Shown: positions 6,394 through 6,671 of the stretch, piece by piece | Layout of the letters: each line of letters starts with the position of its first letter | Numbering within the stretch: position 1 is the stretch's first letter | Assembly (NCBI GenBank): GCA_002369175.1 | Contig: DFES01000179.1 | Location: 1-6,671 of the forward strand | Source of the DNA: Selenomonadaceae bacterium UBA3796 | Lineage (GTDB): Bacteria; Bacillota; Negativicutes; Selenomonadales; Selenomonadaceae | DNA: 6,671 bases | Reading direction: 5' to 3' | Made by a program: the position numbers and the translations under genes | Notes under the pieces: generated by a model | The model's input: the letters and a program-made list of their open reading frames with translations, nothing else | What the model was told of the DNA's origin: nothing | The model's database searches: none

Positions 6394-6639
6394 TTAGAAA
6401 TTGCCGCCATCAGCCAGCCAGCGCAGGGCTTCTTTTTCAGTGAGGTTCACGCCTACGATGTGGATATAGTTGTTGCTGGAACCGGAACGCAAGTCATGGA
6501 TACGTACCTGGCCAATCTCAGTGAGATAGCCATCTACGGCCTCTATGATGTCAGAGCTTTGCATATGCGCATCTGCCGGGAAGGAAAGTATCAATGCTAC
6601 AGAGTGTAAAACCTCGTTCAAAAATTTAATAATAGTCAT
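6394..6639 (-). CDS. Hypothetical protein, 81 residues
   Basis: I do not recognise a family. The product starts MTIIKFLNEVLHSVALILSF; the C-terminal half has a regular alternation (YLTEIGQVRIHDLRSGS, then NYIHIVGVNLTEKEALRWL) suggesting a small alpha/beta domain ending in a helix. The N-terminal hydrophobic stretch is short and interrupted, so I do not call a membrane segment. Codon choice (GGC, ATC, CTG, CGC, TCC) matches the neighbouring genes and favours this strand over the overlapping plus-strand frame at 6379-6609. An in-frame TAG upstream fixes the longest start at the ATG at 6639. The binding site is weak (AGG nine bases upstream). No clear terminator follows; an A/T-rich 6-pair inverted repeat just after the stop is too weak, so read-through into the tRNA unit is possible. 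Confidence 0.7.
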   Translation of the reverse strand: MTIIKFLNEVLHSVALILSFPADAHMQSSDIIEAVDGYLTEIGQVRIHDLRSGSSNNYIHIVGVNLTEKEALRWLADGGNF

Positions 6640-6661
6640 TCCATGGGACCTATGCTATAAT
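6633..6661 (+). promoter_or_regulatory. Possible plus-strand promoter leaving the window
   Basis: TAGTCA (6633-6638) and a perfect TATAAT (6656-6661) are 17 bases apart on the plus strand, reading out of the right edge. The -35 overlaps the start codon of the minus-strand 81-residue gene, so a divergent gene may begin just outside the window. Only the -10 is strong. Confidence 0.4.
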
Positions 6662-6671
6662 GAGGAAAAAG

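Noticed and set aside
6379..6609. Plus-strand open frame of 76 residues over the 81-residue gene
   Set aside because: It has no RBS, its start lies near the tRNA promoter, and codon use is better on the minus strand; not fully excluded.

Overview
The window looks like ordinary core chromosome from an anaerobic, low-to-medium GC Firmicute with strong AGGAGG-type ribosome binding sites and classic intrinsic terminators. A Negativicutes/Selenomonas-type origin fits: an NAD malate dehydrogenase of the LDH-like type as used in succinate/propionate fermentation, a rubredoxin, and a response-regulator diguanylate cyclase. This assignment is inference from gene content and style, not from a search. 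No mobile element, CRISPR array, prophage or defence system is visible.

Layout. (1) 1-1500, plus strand: a 435-residue response regulator with a REC domain, an intact GGDEF diguanylate cyclase domain and a C-terminal GGDEF-like domain that has lost its catalytic residues, ended by a long hairpin that can terminate from both sides. (2) 1529-1870, minus strand: a small unrecognised 89-residue gene with its own RBS and -10 box, convergent with the first gene. (3) 1891-3040, minus strand: malate dehydrogenase with a strong terminator, a good sigma-A-type promoter and a nested dyad in its leader. (4) 3083-6135, minus strand: uvrC, a PHP-domain phosphoesterase and a 53-residue rubredoxin, closely spaced and bounded by terminators on both sides, so probably one transcription unit. 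(5) 6136-6374, minus strand: tRNA-Leu(UAG) with encoded CCA, its own promoter and a terminator. (6) 6394-6639, minus strand: an unrecognised 81-residue gene, with a possible plus-strand promoter leaving the window at the right edge.

How the parts relate: c-di-GMP signalling, central carbon metabolism (malate/oxaloacetate), nucleotide excision repair and a redox carrier are independent housekeeping functions; only uvrC-PHP-rubredoxin are plausibly co-expressed. The points most worth a second look are the degenerate C-terminal GGDEF-like domain, which keeps an RxxD motif at exactly I-site spacing, and the symmetric leader element in front of mdh. I do not see an undescribed multi-gene system here.
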